A DNA stretch of 64,000 bases, taken from positions 1,360,235 to 1,424,234 of the forward strand of contig NZ_JAJSLX010000002.1 of assembly GCF_021290925.1 (NCBI RefSeq), written 5' to 3'. Of the stretch, positions 61,913-64,000 are shown in pieces (position 1 is the stretch's first letter; every line of letters starts with the position of its first letter). The notes beneath the pieces are model-generated. The model was given only the letters and a program-made list of their open reading frames with translations. It searched no databases and was not told the DNA's origin. This DNA is from Sessilibacter corallicola (GTDB taxonomy: Bacteria; Pseudomonadota; Gammaproteobacteria; Pseudomonadales; Cellvibrionaceae). A program made the translations under genes and the position numbers.

Positions 61913-62037
61913 TCTGCGCAGTCAGACTCATCGGCATTCTCTGGTGCATGAGGAGCTTCTAACTCTTCAATACTGTTCATGTCAAAGCAAGCTGTTGCGA
62001 ACTCTTTTACTTTTCCTTCAAGATCGTTAATAAGCAT
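61846..62037 (-). CDS. Small acidic protein, 63 aa
   Basis: ATG 62037. Acidic with ITAEEWSQAIEAALNEKK, helical. Overlaps the HTH gene. Two operator-like boxes lie 40 bp upstream. The pair resembles toxin-antitoxin or restriction-controller arrangements. Confidence 0.6.
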   Translation of the reverse strand: MLINDLEGKVKEFATACFDMNSIEELEAPHAPENADESDCAEWGITAEEWSQAIEAALNEKKQ

Positions 62038-62076
62038 TTTCGATTCTCCGTCTCGTTGTTTGATGATGTAACTATA

Positions 62077-62115
62077 GAACAGAGTTCTAGTTCGCGCAAG
62101 AACTTTGTTCTAGTT
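62077..62115. promoter_or_regulatory. Two GAAC-N3-GTTC operator boxes
   Basis: GAACAGAGTTCTAGTT (62077-62092) and GAACTTTGTTCTAGTT (62100-62115), each with a perfect GAAC/GTTC palindrome, centres 23 bp apart, upstream of the small pair. Confidence 0.65.
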
Positions 62116-62289
62116 TGTATGAGGATACTGTAATTTATTTTTATCAATCTTTCAGTTTTTATACGTGTATGAATATACAGTGATAATGCTCAACTATACG
62201 CCACATTGTATGGCTGTTAAATGAGGTGCAATACAGGTGATACACTCCCCAAAGCCCGGCATTAAGCTTAAAAAGCAATCAAATATCGC

Positions 62290-62305
62290 CGTGAGTTTCG
62301 CGTGA
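62290..62305. repeat. Probable integrase arm-type site, right
   Basis: CGTGAGTTTCGCGTGA, identical and in the same orientation as 14380-14395, 102 bp inside the attR core. Confidence 0.6.
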
Positions 62306-62407
62306 TGGTGGAGTGCAATTGCGTACATTTATATACAAATACCTGTCAATCGGTAATTTTAATTCCTTATAAATCAATAACTTATGAATCTCATTTGTCA
62401 GACGATA

Positions 62408-62455
62408 TGGCTTCGAACCACTTGGTCGGGGGTTCGAATCCCTCCGGGTGTGCCA
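62408..62455. repeat. attR core (48-bp direct repeat, right copy)
   Basis: Exact copy of tRNA-Arg positions 14282-14329, ending in CCA. It lacks the tRNA 5' half and so is not a functional tRNA; it is the original chromosomal 3' end. Confidence 0.95.
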
Positions 62456-62711
62456 TTTCGTGCGGTACCTAGCGTTTCTAAAAATTCCCAGTGTCTAATA
62501 AATCGCGAATCGTCTAATAAAAAATGTTCCACGCTTACTGCGTTGGTTTTATTTTTTGGGTTATCGGATGCAGGTTCTTTTATCGTTTTATTTGTCTGTA
62601 AAGACTAAAAGCTCTTGTACGTAAATCACTTGCAGTAAACCGATATCAGTATCAACAGCTTTTTACTCTAATTTCAGCCAAACAAAATCAAAGCTTATGT
62701 TTGCCCAAACG
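62456..62711. other. Intergenic region right of attR
   Basis: About 256 bp of AT-rich host sequence with T-runs, no gene recognised. Confidence 0.4.
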
Positions 62712-62885
62712 TTAACGTCTTCTTGTATTACTTACTTTTAATCCTGATGGTGGATTTATACCTGCCCATTTCATATATCTTTCTAGTTGGTTTGCTGTGC
62801 CAAATGTTTCTAAAATTAGACAATCGAGTTTTTAACCATTTTTCTAAACTCGTGATGGTTGCGTATGTCGCGCCAAATTCATTAT
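62712..62885 (-). pseudogene. Decayed gene fragment
   Basis: On the minus strand one frame reads NEFGATYATITSLEKWLK and then a +1-shifted frame continues TFGTANQLERYMKWAGINPP to TAA 62712. Protein-like in both parts, without start codon. Looks like a frameshifted remnant; no family recognised. Confidence 0.3.
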
Positions 62886-62889
62886 ATAT

Positions 62890-63588
62890 TTAATTTTTAC
62901 TCATCGCCGAAGCAATTAATCCAGTTGGAACGGCAACAATGCCTAATCCAATCATTAGTACAAAGAACGTAAATATTCTGCCGCCTACTGTGATGGGGTA
63001 CATGTCGCCGTAACCAACGGTAGTCAATGTTGTGACTGCCCACCATAAACTATGAAAAACTGACTGAAAGAGTTCGGGTTGAGCTTGGTGTTCAAAGTAG
63101 TAGATTCCTACGGCTGATAGGTACAACATAATTGCAGACATAAAACCAAATAAAATTAATTCTTCTTTTATTGATTTTAGCGCTGCAGAGAAGTGATTTA
63201 TCGCTCGGCTATACTTCAGTAGTTTTAATATTCGAATGAGTCGCAATAATCTAAATATGCGAACTGCCCGTAAGTCGATTGTGGTTGCTAAATAAAAAGG
63301 CAGTATGGCAATTAAATCAATAATTCCGTAGAAGCTAAATAGGTAGCTTACTTTACGTTCACTGGTGGTTAGTCTAAGCAGATACTCAACAGTAAAGATG
63401 AGTACTGTAACCAATTCAATGATGTCTAATACTGATTTTGTAGTACTTGAAAGATTGGGTAATGTGTCAATTGAAAAGCTAATTAACGATACAATAATAA
63501 GTACTTGTATCGTTAAAGCAAATTTTTTACCTATACCGTGTTCTGGGGTGTTTAGAATATTTCGAACTGCAATAAACGTAGAACTCAT
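62890..63588 (-). CDS. Voltage-gated potassium channel
   Basis: 232 aa, six membrane segments. S4-like arginine ladder RAVRIFRLLRLIRILKLLKYSR (read as two overlapping parts near residue 107) and selectivity filter TTVGYGD near residue 193. Smaller than eukaryotic Kv channels, like KvAP. Starts 3 bp after the BRCT gene stop, so cotranscribed with it. Confidence 0.92.
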   Translation of the reverse strand: MSSTFIAVRNILNTPEHGIGKKFALTIQVLIIVSLISFSIDTLPNLSSTTKSVLDIIELVTVLIFTVEYLLRLTTSERKVSYLFSFYGIIDLIAILPFYLATTIDLRAVRIFRLLRLIRILKLLKYSRAINHFSAALKSIKEELILFGFMSAIMLYLSAVGIYYFEHQAQPELFQSVFHSLWWAVTTLTTVGYGDMYPITVGGRIFTFFVLMIGLGIVAVPTGLIASAMSKN

Positions 63589-63591
63589 AAC

Positions 63592-64000
63592 TTACTTCTT
63601 TAAAATTTCACTGTCCCAATGGTCTTCATTTACAATGACAATTGGAGCACCTTTGCTTTGATACTCCATGGCTTTTTCAATTTTACGACCAAATGTTTCA
63701 TGTGCCCAGCTATCGGTAACGTATTGTCCGATAACTAAGTAATTTAAGTCTAACGTCACATTTTTAGAAATAACCCCGCCGAGATCTTTAATTCTCTCCT
63801 CACACTTCTTACGGGTACCAAATACGAAAGTTCCTGTGAGTAGAAACTTGTTGTTAGGGAAATTTATTTCCGGTTGTGGCTCATCAATTGGTAGGTTCGT
63901 GCTCTTGCAGATTTCGCCTATTTCGGACTTGTCCCCAGAAATTTTAAGTAGAATGTTAAAAAGTTCTTGCGCTTCTGACTGATCTACGACACCGTCTTCG
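63592..64000 (-). CDS. BRCT-domain protein (partial, N-terminus outside window)
   Basis: 136 codons run in from the right edge to TAA 63592. FLLTGTFVFGTRKKCEERI and DLGGVISKNVTLDLNYLV form a BRCT domain, and SKGAPIVIVNEDHW follows. The upstream acidic part (DQSEAQELFNILLKISGD) is helical. Standalone BRCT proteins bind DNA ends or phosphopeptides. Operon with the potassium channel. Confidence 0.8.
   Translation of the reverse strand, partial: EDGVVDQSEAQELFNILLKISGDKSEIGEICKSTNLPIDEPQPEINFPNNKFLLTGTFVFGTRKKCEERIKDLGGVISKNVTLDLNYLVIGQYVTDSWAHETFGRKIEKAMEYQSKGAPIVIVNEDHWDSEILKK

Larger units (their letters stand above)
14282..62455. mobile_element. Complete temperate myovirus-type prophage
   Basis: About 48.1 kb bounded by the 48-bp repeats. 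It holds integration, recombination, immunity, replication, antitermination, lysis, packaging, head, contractile tail and fibre genes in lambda-like order. Core structural genes are full length with tight overlaps and no frameshift other than a programmed-type one in the tail chaperone, so the element looks intact and may be inducible. Accessory cassettes are visible at 50973-51828 and 59502-62037. Confidence 0.95.

Noticed and set aside
62408-62455. Second tRNA-Arg
   Set aside because: Only the 3' 48 nt are present; no 5' half.
62384-62608. Plus-strand ORF across attR
   Set aside because: Reads through the tRNA fragment; no ribosome site or protein features.

Overview
The window comes from a gammaproteobacterial chromosome of moderate GC (low to mid 40s percent by eye). 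The gene order queA-tgt-secD-secF, the divergent suhB/trmJ pair and CCA-encoded tRNAs support this; a marine Cellvibrionales-like host is a guess. About 48 kb is an apparently complete temperate phage genome of the contractile-tail type, integrated into a tRNA-Arg gene.

Left host flank (1-14252): a partial acyl-CoA ligase with a small cysteine-tailed ORF upstream, tRNA-Leu(CAA), the queuosine genes queA and tgt, then secD and secF with no yajC before them. Two tandem hybrid sensor kinases follow; the first has glutamine where the phosphoacceptor histidine should be. Then come suhB and trmJ.

Prophage (14282-62455): a perfect 48-bp direct repeat, the 3' part of tRNA-Arg(UCG), marks both ends. 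A directly repeated 16-mer inside each end is a likely set of integrase arm sites. The layout is lambda-like. The leftward operon carries integrase, an excisionase-like protein, a MazG-like protein, a nuclease-like protein, SSB, a YqaJ exonuclease and RecT. The immunity region has PL/PR operators, a cI/cro-type pair, a HicBA-like pair, a further XRE regulator and a possible short RNA. The rightward operon has a cytosine methyltransferase with a long second ORF in another frame, many very small genes, O/P-type replication proteins and NinB/NinG. A Q-like protein follows, with a near-consensus promoter and a terminator in the lambda pR'-tR' arrangement. Lysis genes, a large SGNH hydrolase, packaging, head and contractile-tail genes complete it. 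The tail chaperone has a -1 frameshift site.

Accessory genes interrupt the late region: two reverse genes after the tape measure, and a right-end group with a secreted nuclease, a membrane protein and a small regulatory pair with its own operators.

Right host flank (62456-64000): a decayed gene fragment, then a voltage-gated potassium channel downstream of a BRCT-domain protein in one operon.
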